The position numbers were made by a program, and so were the translations under genes. Below, piece after piece: positions 46,693 to 58,625 of a stretch of DNA of 64,000 nucleotides (position 1 is the stretch's first letter; each line of letters begins with the position of its first letter). Source of the DNA: Adiantum capillus-veneris (Eukaryota; Streptophyta; Polypodiopsida; Polypodiales; Pteridaceae); contig CM043967.1 in the NCBI GenBank assembly GCA_014529385.2, positions 132,736,682 through 132,800,681 of the forward strand, given 5' to 3'. A model generated the notes under the pieces. It had not been told where the DNA came from, did not search any database, and saw only the letters and a program-made list of their open reading frames with translations.

Positions 46693-48671
46693 AAATTGAG
46701 GCGGTCCGGGGCGGGCAACAAGAGAGGTGACCTCTAAACACCCCTCAAGGTTCTCGTGCTACTCAATTGGGGTTGGGGCAACCACAAGCAAAACACAACA
46801 ACAAACCCACAGCCAAACCCAAGAAAGATAGGGGCACCACCTAGTTATGGTATGGAAACTAGGACGCAAGAGAGATTTTGTCACAACCAAGAAGATGCGG
46901 CGCCACAAAACACACACAAGTAACCTCACAACAAGACAAACACAAAATGCACCAAGGAGAGCTAGAGCAAAGGGAGGAGAGAGAGGAATGTACCTTGCAT
47001 AATACCTTATTTGTGACTGCAAATGGACATGGTTCGTTATGATGCTATCTTAGAGCTTGTACAAAATTAACTCAATGCTTAGTGAATGCTGAACATTGCC
47101 AACACACACACACTATCTTAGGGTGTGGGAGACCTCTCACCACAATACCCTCTTACAATGGACACAAAATTAGTAATAAAAACACACTAAAACACTTTCT
47201 TAAACAAGATCGAATGATAGAAATTCGAAATACACAAGTCACCTTGAATTCATTAGACCGTATCGCACAAGTGGAAGGACGAATATTTGAACGTCGAATC
47301 ACGCTTTTGATGCACCAAACCTCAATTTATTGATGATGGAGAAAAGTATACAATAGTGGTTTTGAGATTTTGAACTCACCCTCTCTCACTTGCAATGTGT
47401 AGCTTGAAAGCTTCTCTTACACCAAAAGTGAAGCTCACAAAGTGGGAGCTATGCCTAAGTCTCTCCTCACGCATATCGTGTTGGGGTGCTATGTGAGATA
47501 TTGGAGGTTGTTATACAAGAAGGAGAGGGGCCTATTTATAGGTTGGAGACCCCTCATTAAGATTATTGAAATCCTAATTTACAAGCTAACAAATCAAGAC
47601 TATGATTTTTTTTTTAATATGAAAACATTGTGGGCCTTCTTTGTCTGCTTGAGTCATGGCTGTGGGCTCAAAAGAGAGCATTATTGATGGTAGATAAGAT
47701 GAAAGTAGAGTTTTAAGGAATGAGAGAGAGTTACTATGCACATGTCTTGAAGTGAGGTGTCTTTTATGGTTAGGTCAATGGCTATTTTGCGTTAGTATGT
47801 TAGCGGTTAGTGTTAGTAATCACTAGAAAGTTAATGTTATATTTACAATGGGTAGAATGAGGTGGATGGTTGACTTAATATGGTTGAATGAAGTAAGGAA
47901 ATCCTTGTGATGGTGAAGCTTGAAGAAGGACTTACCTGTGTAGGTTCTCAAAATGACTATCGATCCTCTTCATCTTATTTTCTTCTTTATGCCATCGTCG
48001 TCAAGGTTAATTATCGTGATGAACATGGCAATTTGGTTGATGAAATCTCTCAATTTGCAAAGGTTAAGCATGGTTTACATGCTGAATTTTATGTATATAG
48101 AGGAGAGAAAGATGGTTCAATTGTACTTTGGAGGTAATAGAGAGAGGCATAGAGATGGTGTATGTAAATGTAGAGCTCATATGAGAGCTATGGAAGTAAG
48201 AGGGGAGCTTAATGGTAAAGAAGGTGAGAGAAACCATGGAAGGTGCAGGTTTGAGTGAGGGATTGATAGGAATGAGTGTGTGTGTGTGTGTGTGTGTGGA
48301 AGTGAGAAAGGAGGTGAGAGAAGACTATGGGTTACTTTGTGAGAAAAGTGGGTAGACTTGGGTCCACTAAAAAAATCTTGTCTCACTGGTGGTAGCTCCA
48401 AAAATCATGAAAAAATTTGAGGTAATTACCCATATTATGGGCTACATTTTCTCTGTAGACCACATCTTCAGATTCCGAGCGGAGATAGGTGCCAAAAACC
48501 TCACCAAAGAACTTGTTTTTTATGTTGCAAAAGTCTTTTAGTGGCCCCCTCATTTGTTGAATTTGCACAATGCATCCAAGAGTGAGCCCCTCCTTTGTCA
48601 TATCATGATACAAAGCATTCAATTTACCTTTACATATGCATGGAGGAGGATTATTGATAAAAGAAGAAATA

Positions 48672-49009
48672 TATACATGGTGGGACTAGTGTATGGACCA
48701 TTCATGGATTTTAGCTCAATGAGCACATGATGTTAGAATTATGAGTATATAATAAGAAAAAATATGGAATAATTATGGATATGAAAAGAGATATTGGAAT
48801 CATATGATATGGTTCCTCTTTTGTATTATTTTGGGTGAAAATACATGGTGGGACTAGTGTATGGACCATTCATGGATTTTAGCTCAATGAGCACATGATG
48901 TTAGAATTATGAGTATATAATAAAAAAAAATATGGAATAATTATGGATATGAAAAGAGATATTGGAATCATATGATATGGTCCCTCTTTTGTATTATTTT
49001 GGGTGAAAG
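48672..49009. repeat. 169-bp tandem duplication inside the LTR
   Basis: Two nearly identical units start ATACATGGTGGGACTAGTG and end TTTTGGGTGAAA. The related LTRs at 12886 and 23240 have a single unit, so this is a private, recent duplication. Confidence 0.9.
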
Positions 49010-49071
49010 AGAAAAAGTTATGCAAGTAAATGAAAAAAATATAAAGAACGTGACTAAGAAAGTAGAAATCA

Positions 49072-49240
49072 CACTATGAGAGATCGTGGTGTTTACCGCG
49101 GGCCATTACCACAAAACAAGAGAGAGGAATTCAAAATAAGGAGAGAGAAACCCTTTTGATGTTCAAGCGGGATTTTACCGCAGGTATTAGCGCGTGCATT
49201 TTTGTGAATATTGCAGCGTTCATTACCGCTAAGGCCATAG
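49072..49240. promoter_or_regulatory. Left CACTA end with subterminal GCGGTAA/TTACCGC motifs
   Basis: TTTACCGCGG (near 49094), CCATTACCAC, TTTTACCGCAGG (near 49172) and CATTACCGCT (near 49221) repeat in this arm. In En/Spm such repeats bind the TnpA protein. Here this role is inferred from position and repetition only. Confidence 0.7.
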
Positions 49241-49494
49241 ACCCCCTTCCCCCTCTCCCTCTCCCACGGGTTTCCATTTAAATCCAATACAACTCAAAAT
49301 GTATTTACACACTACAACTCCAACACTCTCCAGAATGCTTGCTCACTTCACTTAATCTCTCTTTCACTCTAAAAATTCTATACATAAATCATTGAACTCA
49401 CAACAAAACCATCACAAATACTATTCATAAGCACATAACAAAACATTTGCAAATTAATCATATACTACACCAAGTGAAATAATGGAGAGTTTTA

Positions 49495-52400
49495 TTAATT
49501 CTCATCTTGTATAAGATCTCTACAAGCACTAGGATCCATATTTAGACCCATAGTATTCAAATCAATAAACAAGTTTAGAGATTCTTCCTCCTCTCCATCA
49601 CCTCCTGTAGAATCATCATCGCTTTCTCCCTCTTCCTCCTCCTCAAGATGACTATTTGCAAGGCTTGGCTGACCTTCTTCAACTTCTACTACATTTTCCT
49701 CTGCATCTTGTGGTAATGGTATGATGGGATCAATTACTGGCTCAATGTCCGTCTCTGCAAAGATAGATCTACCCCGCGGTGTGACTGGAATGACATACCA
49801 AAGTCTTCTTTGATATATACATGGCACATAAAAGACCTGTACGTCACACACAAAGAATAAGCTGATATACATATATTAAATTTTTAATTTAAGTTAATTG
49901 CACATAGCCTAAATTACCCGCTCGCAACTACTAGGATACACCAAGTTGTCAGTTTTTCCCCGATGGAATTGGGTGGAATCCACCATAATGAGCCCATTTT
50001 CATGTCTTTTGACCTCACCCGCAAACCATCGGCACTCAAAGAGGAATTTGTGAAAAGATATGAAATCCACTTTGATTATTCTCTCTATAGTACCACAATA
50101 TCTGACCTCATCTGTTGTTGTGTCAAAGTTGCCCATCACACCACAATCATTAGTGGTCCGACGCTCATCTATCTTGCGGGTGCGAAAATGTCGGCCTTCG
50201 GACCAAATGGAGTTGAAAATGAGACCCTAAAATCACAATGCATAAGAGGTTACATCGCATTTCATTAAGTGATTTGCATACATGCATACATAACATATAC
50301 ACACTCACCTAGCGCAAGCATCCTCGCGCATACTCCCATTCTTTAGGGTTTATTTGTTCTCCTTGTGCTTTGGCATTGGTCATGGCATTATGGATCCACT
50401 CTACTTGAATCAAATCAGGATATTTTGCAAGATCTTTAGGAAAAGGAGGTGCACGTCTACCTCCATGGGACCTCTTCCATGCATCTCTATCCCTTTCTCT
50501 AGCTGTGCGGGCTTCCAAGTACATATTGACCCATTTGGTCATGATAGTGGCATTGAGTAAAGAGTAGTTGTTGACTATGGCATGAAACTCTTTATCCATG
50601 ACCAAGAGTGAGCCTTTTCCACTGGGAATGGTTGAGTGCTTCCTAGGATCCTCTTCTTCACTCCACAGACGAGGCAATGATGGATCCACTGTGCTGAGAT
50701 AATGTGAGACATACACAAATGCCTCTTGCACCACCCAACCTTCTGCCATGCTCGCATGAAAACATTAAACCCACATATTTTTATTAGTAACTCCATAGCG
50801 TATAAATGCTATCTATATTGTATTGATTTTGCATACCTCCGGTTGTGACCTCAATCTAACAAAATCCTTTAAAGTCTTAAAGAATCTCTCCAAGAAGAAT
50901 ATCCATCTAGAGTGAACCACCCCACAAATGGAAATCTCCTCAACAAAGTGAAGCAATAGGTGTATTTGGCTAACAAGGATTGTACGTGGGAATGCATCCT
51001 CAATAGCACACACTGCCTCTACTGCTAGCTGATGGGCTACTGGTATGGCTTCTACTTCTATCTCCTTGGAGCTCACAAATCTACAGGGCACAAATAATAT
51101 AGTAGATGAAAAAAAATTCCATTGTTCATGCATGCACAACATGATATAGTACTTGAAAAAAACCCATTACCTCACAATCTCACCCACTTTGAATATTGCA
51201 GCCTTCACCTTAGTGTCCCCATAACCACTAATAGTTATGGGAAGTGCAAACTACAAACAATAAAACATCTTAGTGAATGTCAACCTTATATAAGGACACA
51301 TAGACACCACAAACTATTCTACTCTTACCTAAAGGATTTTATGCCAATCATGGGATTTCAATCCATACAATTGAGTGGAGCCACCCTTTTTGGTTTTTGT
51401 GAAAGCACCCTTGAGTCACCGCATATATCCCGTTGGAGTTCTAATGGATGCAATAACTTGCTTTGTCCGCTCTTGGTCTACCTTTGACATTATCCACGGT
51501 GCTTTTGGGAGAATCATCTTTCCCCGCTCCCCCATGCGGGGCGTGGCTGAAGGGGGGAGATGTCTCATGGCTCTTAAATATTCCCTAGCACCCAATGAAT
51601 CCTTCTTGCCAATTATGTGATCCCAGATAGCTTGCCCAACATTTTTGAATACATGCATAGGGTCCAATAAGTGCTGAATTTTCAACGAAGCCCAATAGGG
51701 GAGCGACAAGAAGATTGAGTACCTCGACATACCCTTTGGCAACCCATTGGGAGGCAGTGAGGTACCATGATGCTCCTCCATTGATAAGGGGAGCATATCT
51801 ACGATGTGAAGGAGGTAGGAAGCGATGGTTGTTGGGACATATCACCTTCCCAAGAAGAGGAGGTCTCTCTGTCACAAGGGAAGGGCCACAAGTGGGACAC
51901 GCATTATGTCCAGATGTTGCCAATCCTGCCAAGAGGTAAACAAACATTACACATGAGATGATAAACCTAAAGCAAAGAGTACAATTAACATGTGCATACT
52001 TACCAGATACCTCTCCAAATCCTGGGTAATCATGCATGGTCCACATGAGGATGCACTTGATGACGGCTTTGCGGTCTCGTGGTGGTCGTGAAATGTCAAT
52101 GACATCTATGCCTCTCCATAGTTCTTGAAACTCATCAATAAGAGGCTACAGATATACATCCATGTTTTTTACCTTGTGCTTTCCTGGAGTGAGAAGTGAT
52201 AGTAAAATGTTTCCCTTTTTTGTTGCCTCCCAAGGAGGAATATTGTAGTTTACAACCACCACCGGCCAAGTGCTCCATGAAGTAGAGCAGTGCCCAAATG
52301 GATTCACTCTATCACTAGCTAACCCAATCCTCAAGTGACGAGGCTCATCCCTGAACTCTGGCCATGTGTCCTCTATGTGCTTCCACGCTGGTGAGTCAGC

Positions 52401-53365
52401 TGGCACTCTCATAATACCATCTGTGGAGCGATTTTTTGCATGCCAACTCAAAAGCTCGCTCGTACCCTTCGATCTAAACATGTGTTGGATGCGAGGTATG
52501 AGTGGAAAATGCCTCAAAACTTTACGTGGAATTCTGTTGCTCTGCATTCCTTCTTTGAACCTAGGCTCCTCACACGATGGACATGTGTCACAATCGGCAT
52601 GCTCATTACAAAAGAGCACACAATCGTTCACGCAAGCATGAATGCGATCATAATCCATCCCTAATGCAGTCACCACTTCGCGTGATTTTCGTCTATTCTC
52701 TGGCATGTGATTGCCAGATGGCAACATCTTTCCTAGCAACCTATCACAAGAAGAAAGTACATTAGAAGCTAATTTATGCACTCCACAAGCATCCTTCACA
52801 ATCTGTATACATACCTCAAAAGTGTGTCGACACTAGCATTGCTCCATCCAAACATCACCTGAAGGTTAAGGACTTCGAGAGATGCCCTTAAAATGGAGTA
52901 AGAGCACCTATCATATAGTGCAGTGTGTGCCGAATCGAGTAGCTCACTCCTCGTTCTTTCGGAAGATTCTTTGCATGCACACTCAGGTTCATGCTACTCC
53001 TCTCGTGCAAGGAGATCCTCAACCATTCTATGCAAATGGTCGTCTTTTGCATCCACGTAAGGAGATGGAATGTGATCACTCGTAGAGGGAGAAACAGTTG
53101 GCTGATTTGATGTGCTTCCTCCCTCTCTAATGGATTCCTGGCGCATGCACTCTTCCACCCTCCTTTCCCCTCCTCCACCAACCACACGCCAATGAGGGGT
53201 GACGTCAATAGCCGCTACAATTCGTGGATCGTTTGTTTCCATCCGTACACGCTTGGGAGGATCGTCCCATAGTACATAATCTTCTACATGGCTCAAGCAT
53301 ATCCGTTGAAGTCGAGCAATGGCGCATTTGCACCGCACGCATGGGCATGGTAATCGCTCAGCCAA
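49495..53365 (-). pseudogene. CACTA transposase (Tnp2/TNP2-like) with short introns and several stops
   Basis: From the N-terminus: CPCVRCKCAIARLQRI with YVLWDD (transposase-associated domain); MFGWSNASVDTLLR then GMDYDRIHACVNDCVLF, CDTCPSCEEPRFK, FPLIPRIQHMFRS, LSWHAKNRSTDGIMRVPAD, NPFGHCSTSWSTWPVVVV and NIPPWEATKKGNILLSLLTP (transposase family 21); QHLLDPMHVFKNVGQAIWD (catalytic LD-MH-KN box); FPRTILVSQIHLLLHFVEE and SRWIFFLERFFKTLKDFV (DUF4218); CGTIERIIKVDF with FECRWFAG and QVFYVPCIYQRRLWYV (DUF4216); then an acidic tail. Introns fit at 52741-52814, 51926-52003 and 51251-51328. TAG stops at 52994, 52146 and at the 51330 exon end, a TGA at 51416 and a frameshift near 51790 inactivate it. 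It would cut and join the element ends. Confidence 0.92.
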
Positions 53366-53640
53366 CCACCGTGATCTATCCGGTTCAGTGGACGGGCCAA
53401 ACGCATCCCAAGCAACCTACATTAATAAATTACATACACTAATTAAAATCAAATTACCAAAAAATAGGGGCACAAAATATCAATAAAAAGTAAAAATTAA
53501 ACTTTTAGGTAAAAATGTCATTTTCAAAGTACTAAGAATACTTTCATTTTATATATATTTTATAAAAAACATAGTACCAATAGATTTTGAGGATCAATAG
53601 TAATAATGTCAGAACGTGGCCATCTGTGTGTATGGCCCGA
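53366..53640. other. Upstream part of the transposase gene, first exon not resolved
   Basis: Coding-like sequence continues to about 53410 on the minus strand, and an acceptor-like site borders it, so a small 5' exon probably lies further right. AT-rich DNA follows to 53590. No ORF here is convincing. Confidence 0.4.
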
Positions 53641-53770
53641 AATTGCGCCGCGGTAATAGAGGCGGAAATGAACGCGGTAATGCAGGCGGTAGATCTCGCG
53701 ATAATATGCGCGGAAATTCAATTTTCAAATTTTTTTATAAATAGGGGCACCCGCGTGACCCGCGAAGTTC
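53641..53770 (+). promoter_or_regulatory. Internal promoter: GCGGTAAT cluster followed by TATA box
   Basis: GCCGCGGTAATAG, GAACGCGGTAATGC, AGGCGGTAGA and GCGATAATATGCGCGG lie at 53645-53712. TATAAATA is at 53736-53743, followed by a CT-rich likely 5' UTR with a GTAAGT donor near 53925. The same motifs fill the element's two ends. In En/Spm, TnpA sites overlap the promoter and allow self-regulation; a similar arrangement is inferred here. Confidence 0.6.
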
Positions 53771-53924
53771 AAAGCCCTAAAATTCGAATTTCATCGTCTT
53801 CTCCACAGAAGCCGAGAGGACAAACCTCACAACCTTGAGCTCTACCTCCATATCTACTCTTCTACTCTTCACCATCTCTACTCTTCCACTCTTCTACCCT
53901 CTCACAACAAGCTCTTCAATTCCA
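53771..53924 (+). other. Likely non-coding first exon of the plus-strand CACTA gene
   Basis: CT-rich transcribed-looking sequence after the TATA box, ending TTCAATTCCAT before GTAAGTTTTG, a good splice donor. If correct, the palindrome array that follows is in the first intron. The overlapping short ORF has no recognisable product. Confidence 0.45.
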
Positions 53925-54044
53925 TGTAAGTTTTGTTGTTATGTTTTTTGATTTTTTCACACGCATACACACACACACACACACGCATACACACATGCAT
54001 ACACTCATACAAATGCATGCACACACATGCATACACATGCATAC

Positions 54045-55165
54045 ACACACACTAATTACACACACTAATTAGTGCATGTGTTCTTTACACACACTAATTA
54101 GTGTGTGCATTATTCTAATGCACACACTAATTAGTGTAAGTAGAGACACACCAAAACCTAAATTTGTTAATTATTAGTTACTTGCAAAATTTAAACTTGT
54201 TAAATTTGTTAAATTTATTACTTGCAAAACCTAATATGTTAAATTTGGGTTTGGCCATGCACACACTAATTAGTGTGTGATTAGTGTGTGCATTGGCCAA
54301 TGTGATTGGTCAATGCACACACTAATTAGTGTGTGATTAGTGTGTGCATTGGCCAATGGGATTGGCCAATGCACACACTAATTAGTGTGTGATTAGTGTG
54401 TGCATTGGCCAATGTGATTGGTCAATGCACACACTAATTAGTTTGGGATTAGTGTTTGCATTGGTCAATGGCATTGACCAATGCACACCCTAATTAGTGT
54501 GTGCATTGGCCAATGTGATTGGTCAATGCACACACTAATTAGGGTGTGATTAGTGTGTGCAATGGCCAATGTGATTGGTCAATGCACACACTAATTAGTT
54601 TGGGATTAGTGTGTGCATTTGCCAATGCACACACTAATTAGTGTGTAATGCACACTAATTTGGATTGACCAATGCACACACTAATCACACACTAAATAGT
54701 GTGTGCATTGACCAATGTGATTGGCCAATCATGACACTAATTAGTGTGTGTTAACACACACTAATTAGTGTATGTTAACACACACTAATTAGTGTGTGCA
54801 CAAGCCAATTACCCAACCCAATGCACACACTAATTAGTGTATGTTAACAAACACTAATTAGTGTGTGCACAAGCCAATTACACAAGTCAATGCACACACT
54901 AATTAGTGTGTGCACAAGCCAATGCACACACTAATTAGTGTATGTTAACAAACACTAATTAGTGTGTGCACAAGCCAATTACACAAGCCAATGCACACAC
55001 TAATTAGTGTATGTTAACACACACTAATTAGTGTGTGCACAAGCCAATGCACACACTAATTAGTGTATGTTAACACACACTAATTAGTGTGTGCACAATC
55101 TAATGCACACACTAATTAGTGTATGTTAACACACACTAATTAGTGTGTGCACAAGCCAACACTAA
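54045..55165. repeat. Array of about 26 copies of an 18-bp palindrome
   Basis: Perfect copies read ACACACTAATTAGTGTGT; variants end in GTGTATG or GTTTGGG. Between 54250 and 54640 they alternate with ATTGGCCAAT-type palindromes (two inverted CCAAT boxes), in units of about 60 bp. Between 54720 and 55160 they alternate with TGTTAACA and CACAAGCCAAT in units of about 55-60 bp. Each palindrome contains CACTA and its complement TAGTG head to head. The array lies between the two CACTA genes. Confidence 0.92.
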
Positions 55166-55527
55166 TTATGTTAAATTAAACAGTAATCAACACAAAAACA
55201 TAAACATACCTCCATGATTAAGTCGTAGGTGATGTATTAGGCCCCAATGGCTGTCCAAGTGATCGCGCGCTCGGTCACACTAATCATAAACACAATAATC
55301 TCTTATTAGTCAATACACACACTAATATCTTATTAGCACTCAAGACTTTGCAAGACTCTTTTATAGGTTGTAGACACACCTTGGATTCTTTCCACATTGG
55401 ATTCTTTCAACATTGGATACTATAGAGAATCCAATGTTAAAAAATCCAATGTTTGAAAAAAATCAATGTGTAAATTTTTAATCATATGTTCGAATTTTAT
55501 ACTCTAGTTTAATCTTTGTCATAATAA

Positions 55528-57044
55528 ATGCATACCATGTCTTCTTCTTCCACACCACGCTTTCGTAGCATTGAGGATTTCATGGCGGACGGGATGTCAT
55601 ATCCCGATGCTCTCTCTGCCTATCATTCACCGCCGTCGCCTCATCAGTCATCATCAGCGTTCGGCTGGTTTCGAGACGCTCTTGGTGGGTCCGCTACCGT
55701 ACCTGTGATAGATCCAGATGTGGAGAGGGCATTGTGTCTTTGGGCTGAGTGGTTAGGTTTGGAGCAGACCCTTACGCAGCGCTATTCTCCGGCGCAGCTA
55801 GCAGCTTTTGGATTATCAGAGGTCTCTACTCCAACTGGTGGCACTCCATACCTGCAGAGTTTTCTAGCTACAGATCCAGGTTCAACTTTTCCTTCACAGG
55901 GTCCAACGACCCAGGGTCCGACGACCCAGGGTCCGACGCCGTTGGGTGCGACGCCACAGAGTCCGACGCCACGGGCATCCACCTATCCATCACCTATCCC
56001 ACCTTCTGTCCCAGATTCACGTCGGCGCTCTTCTGGCAGTCAGCGTTAGGGCAGCTCGCGCGTTAGCGCCGGTCGATCTCGACGAGGGAGCGGAGCTAGT
56101 TGTTGTTTTGGGGGGGGGGGGGGGGGGGGGAAGTACTACAGATTCTCCTCCACAGTCACCGCTCCCTTCTCTAGTAGAAGATGAGGACCATGACATGCCT
56201 TCACCAGATGCTCGCGGGTTATACTACCAGGTTCATAGAGGAGGTATGGTGAATCTCGGGACAGCGCAGGGCAGGAGATTCTGCACACACGTCAACCAAT
56301 TAATCCACTCCACATATATCAATTGTTTTCTCAAATTTGATCAGCAAGATCCCTACAACCTCACATATATAGAGAAAACCATGCACATGCATTTCCCCAA
56401 CCTTGAGGGGCAACAATTCTCAAGGCAATGGTTGCAAGAGCATGTCAAAACATTTCTCAAGAACAAAAAATCTAGTGTGAGGAGAGCTGCAAAAAAGACA
56501 ATGGAGTCTCCAGAGCATAGCTATCGGCCAGGAAATGTCCATGATGTGGAGTGGGAGACAGCTATGGGCAAGAAAGAGGACGAAAGGGCAACGGGTGCGA
56601 GGATGTGTACGCGTCAAGTTGAGGCCAGATCCCATCAAACTCCTACGCATTATGGTTCGGGAGGAAAAACGGCTTGGAAAGACAAATATGTAAGTAAAAA
56701 TATTTGTTTTATTGTAAAAAGTCTAATGTTTTTCATTTAATTAATTGGTTGCTATTTTTTGTCAGTATAACATTACCATGAGTTGCCCGACCAGAGATGT
56801 GCAAAGATATAGAGAGAACCATACCGAGTATCAAACTTGGTGTTGGTTGTTTGAAAATCAAATGATCTCTCGAGAGGAGTTTGAAAATGCGTGCAGAAGT
56901 CTGCAACATGTAAGTTCAATCTTATTTAAATAATCAAATTATTGATTTTATATCAAATATTAAATAACAAAGTGTTAATTGTTTCTTTTCCTGGTTTTGT
57001 AGAGTCAAGGAGTTCCACGCAAAATGCCGCCATCTCCCCCATGA
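55528..57044 (+). pseudogene. Second CACTA protein (TnpA / Transposase_24-like), spliced, with a frame break
   Basis: The N-terminal frame (55528-56049) encodes a Ser/Pro-rich region with FRSIEDFMADGMSYPDALSA and repeated GPTTQGPTTQGPTP. It closes at 56047, and coding continues in another frame across a 21-G run as polyglycine, then EDEDHDMPSPDARGLYYQ, INCFLKFDQQDPYNLTYIEK, LQEHVKTFLKNKKSSVRRA and GSGGKTAWKDKY. Splice sites join 56689 to 56766-56909 (YNITMSCPTRDVQRYRE, WCWLFENQMISREEFENA), then to 57003-57044 ending in TGA. The pattern fits the plant En/Spm second protein, thought to bind subterminal repeats. The frame change near 56045 could be a mutation, a tiny intron or a base-call problem at the G run. 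Confidence 0.75.
56110..56130 (+). repeat. Run of 21 consecutive G residues
   Basis: Lies inside the coding region of the second CACTA protein, where it reads as glycines. Its length decides the frame downstream, and such runs are error-prone both in sequencing and in replication. Confidence 0.95.
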
Positions 57045-57301
57045 GCATCCTCTATTTTGTATACGCGGGCCCCGTTTGCCCTATCTCACATGACCATACT
57101 CTATTTTGTACACGCGGGCTTTTTTTGCCCTTTATGTAAATGCAATACCTATCATTTTTTGGCTCAATACCTCCCCCAATTGTAATTCCACTTATGTAAA
57201 TGAAATTATCAATCTTTTTTTGGCTCAATGTATTGTCCAATTGTGATATTTTGTTGTAATTAATAATAATTTTGTAAAATATCTTAAATAAATGAAAAAA
57301 T

Positions 57302-57349
57302 AGATGACCTTTTGGATGGTCCTGCAAAGGACAATCCAAACGGTCATCT
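57302..57349. other. Imperfect hairpin downstream of the second CACTA gene
   Basis: Arms of 21 nt (57302-57322 and 57329-57349) pair at 19 positions around a TGCAAA loop. It lies directly before the TRIM-like insertion and after the gene's stop. A 3' processing structure or the remains of a small foldback element are both possible. Confidence 0.6.
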
Positions 57350-57357
57350 GTTTTTTA

Positions 57358-57499
57358 TGTTGAGAGAGAAGGAGAGAGCACAGAAGTAGAACCCCAAAGT
57401 GTGTAGAATACACACATGAGATGATGTATATATAGAGGGGACCTGGGTGCCATATATAGAGAAGCCATATATTGAGTAGCTTCACATATAAGCTCAACA
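57358..57499 (-). repeat. Element VII 3' LTR
   Basis: 142 bp, almost identical to 59751-59892. Bordered inside by the polypurine tract at about 57500-57511. Confidence 0.95.
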
Positions 57500-57511
57500 C
57501 CCCCGCTCAAA

Positions 57512-58199
57512 TAAGGGTTCCTAACTGTGGATGAAAAAACCCTTGGGGGATCAAGGGAAAAACCCACAGCTCTATATACACCCACCGTTATATTATAAAA
57601 ATCATTGAATATACAAATGTTTACGAGGAGCTACATCACTCCTTTTACAATGAATGTTTTATGAGGAGTTACATTACTCCTATCCTATCAATACAATAAT
57701 GAATACAAAGGTTCAATAAAGAGGTGTAAAAGCTATCGATTAGCTTGTAATCAAAAGTGTCTCCGTGAATCTGCTGTGTAGCTTGTCATCAATATCGCAT
57801 CACCAAACATGTCTTCATGTTGTCATCAATATGGCATCACCAAACATATCTTCATAAATCTTTTATTGTCACCAAGTTTGTCTTCATAAAATCAATTCTT
57901 TGATCAATCCTACATAGATCATAGACTCCAAAAAAAAACATGTCATGAAAATTATTAGCATCGTTAATGAAATAATTACGTTCACAATGCCATAAGAGAT
58001 GGTTCGCGACGCCACTCTTTTGACGACATATATACGCACGACAACATATGGTACATAAAGTATAAACGTAAAAGTACAAAATGTGTGATAACATGATACA
58101 AATGATATATGTATATACTACATAAAACAACATTTATCAATGTAGTGATCAATGAATCCCATCAAAGTATTAACAAAATATCATCATTATATCAATAAA
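57512..58199 (-). other. Element VII interior, no gene
   Basis: AT-rich, with a CATCACCAAACATGTCTTCAT-like phrase duplicated near 57780-57860. No coding frame recognised on either strand. Confidence 0.6.
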
Positions 58200-58625
58200 A
58201 ATAAATAAATGATCATGGTATCAACGAAAAGCATCATGATATCACCGAGAATAATCATTGTATCAACGAAACAACATCATGGCATCACCGAGAATAACCA
58301 TGGTATCAACGAAACATCATCATGGCATCACCGAGAATAACCATGGTATCAACTAAACAACATCATGGTATCACCGAGAATAACCATGGTATCAACAAAA
58401 CATCATCATGGTATCAACAAAAATCACCATGGAATCAACGAAATATCATCATGGAATCACCGAGAATAACCATGGTATCAACAAAATATCATCATGGCAC
58501 CACCGAGAATAACCATGGTATCAATGACATATCATCATGGTATCAACGAAAATCACCATGACAAAAGTATTAACAAAACATCATCATGGTACCATCAAAA
58601 TCACTATGGTATCAATGAGAAATTA
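58200..58625. repeat. Element VII interior: short tandem repeats rich in ATC/CATGG
   Basis: Irregular units of about 40-60 bp built from CATCATGGTATCAACGAAA, ACCGAGAATAACCATGG and variants. The ORF read through it is a repeat artefact. Confidence 0.85.

Noticed and set aside
52742-52799. MKDACGVHKLASNVL as the start of a CACTA protein
   Set aside because: It lies inside a 74-nt intron with good GTATGT and AG ends; skipping it joins two conserved transposase segments in frame.
53587-53838. 83-residue ORF on the plus strand
   Set aside because: It spans the motif cluster and the TATA box, so it is promoter and leader DNA.
54045-55165. CRISPR array
   Set aside because: Repeats are palindromes with no fixed spacers, in a plant transposon; no cas genes.
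58322-58561. 79-residue ORF with repeated H-G-I-N/S-W
   Set aside because: It is a reading of the CATGG/ATC tandem repeat inside the TRIM-like element.
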